The translations under genes and the position numbers were made by a program. 21,936 nucleotides of DNA, taken from contig PLIQ01000291.1 in assembly GCA_003140115.1 (NCBI GenBank), positions 19,679 to 41,614 on the forward strand, in the 5' to 3' direction. This document shows, in pieces, positions 21,775-21,936 of this stretch (position 1 is its first letter; the number at the start of each line of letters is the position of its first letter). Source of the DNA: Actinomycetota bacterium (GTDB taxonomy: Bacteria > Actinomycetota > Actinomycetes > Streptosporangiales > Streptosporangiaceae). The notes beneath the pieces were generated by a model. It made no database searches and was not told the DNA's origin. It saw only the letters and a list, made by a program, of their open reading frames with translations.

Positions 21775-21936
21775 CGGTCCGCCTCCTCTCCGGCCAGCAG
21801 CGCCTCCGCGACGCCTTCCAGGTGGGCCGCGCGGGACGCCTTTACCAGGACAACGTCGCCGGGCTTCAGCTGGTTCGACAGCGCGTCGAGCGCGGCGGCG
21901 CCGTCGGGGACGGCGAGCGCCTCACCGGTCCAGGAC
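21771..21936 (-). CDS. murF: UDP-N-acetylmuramoyl-tripeptide--D-Ala-D-Ala ligase, C-terminal end only
   Basis: The last 54 residues of a Mur ligase run off the right edge: a beta strand/helix stretch ([19 protein letters not shown]) followed by [20 protein letters not shown]. This matches the MurF C-terminus (GDVVLVKGSRG..LE.V...L). MurF adds D-Ala-D-Ala to UDP-MurNAc-tripeptide, the step before MraY. The TGA overlaps the mraY GTG. The catalytic part is outside the window. Confidence 0.88.
   Translation of the reverse strand, partial: SWTGEALAVPDGAAALDALSNQLKPGDVVLVKASRAAHLEGVAEALLAGEEADR

Noticed and set aside
1..21936. Search for tRNA, rRNA, CRISPR arrays, transposase genes or IS ends
   Set aside because: None was recognised by eye. 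No transposase motif, tRNA cloverleaf or spacer-repeat pattern stands out, although a short or decayed one could be missed.

Overview
The window is high-GC DNA with AT-rich promoter pockets, GTG/TTG starts, ATGA/GTGA start-stop overlaps and a DevR/DosR-like regulator. It most likely comes from a filamentous or soil actinomycete (Actinomycetota); I cannot name the genus from sequence alone.

Region 1 (about 1-10,390, all minus strand) is a dense signalling island. In transcription order it holds: a hybrid regulator with a degenerate histidine-kinase half and a LuxR-type HTH (9497-10387); a tail-anchored coiled-coil membrane protein of unknown function (8815-9414); a tight operon of a triple-PAS protein, two histidine kinases and two response regulators (8552 to 4106); a secreted six-repeat YVTN beta-propeller protein (2591-4069); and a KaiC-like double RecA ATPase, a KaiB-like thioredoxin-fold protein and the 5' end of another PAS-type sensor kinase (2390 to 1). 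No KaiA is visible. My reading is that phosphorelay and KaiC/KaiB timing or state-sensing modules sit together, but the wiring is inferred from adjacency.

Region 2 (about 10,390-13,760) is a secreted glycoside-hydrolase-like protein with a discoidin domain (11109-12806), a deleted relic of the same gene (10570-10843), and duplicated upstream regions. Each upstream copy carries a TACCTAGGTA palindrome and GGCCATT repeats every 14-15 bp. A long hairpin terminator follows the intact gene. The roughly 950-bp gene-poor stretch that follows also holds a fragment of a response-regulator receiver domain (13340-13432).

Region 3 (13,761-18,230, plus strand) is a complete branched-chain amino-acid-type (Liv/HAAT) ABC importer operon: lipoprotein binding protein, two permeases and two ATPases, with overlapping genes from the first permease onward.

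Region 4 (18,233-20,610, minus strand) converges on it with a 2-bp gap. It encodes a short-chain dehydrogenase, a SnoaL/NTF2-fold protein and a luciferase-like (LLM) oxidoreductase, which look like a small catabolic or modifying pathway.

Region 5 (20,731-21,936, minus strand) is the end of murF and a complete mraY from the division/cell-wall cluster. The usual next gene, murD, is absent: the SDR operon follows mraY. This is either a break in the dcw cluster or a second copy of these genes.
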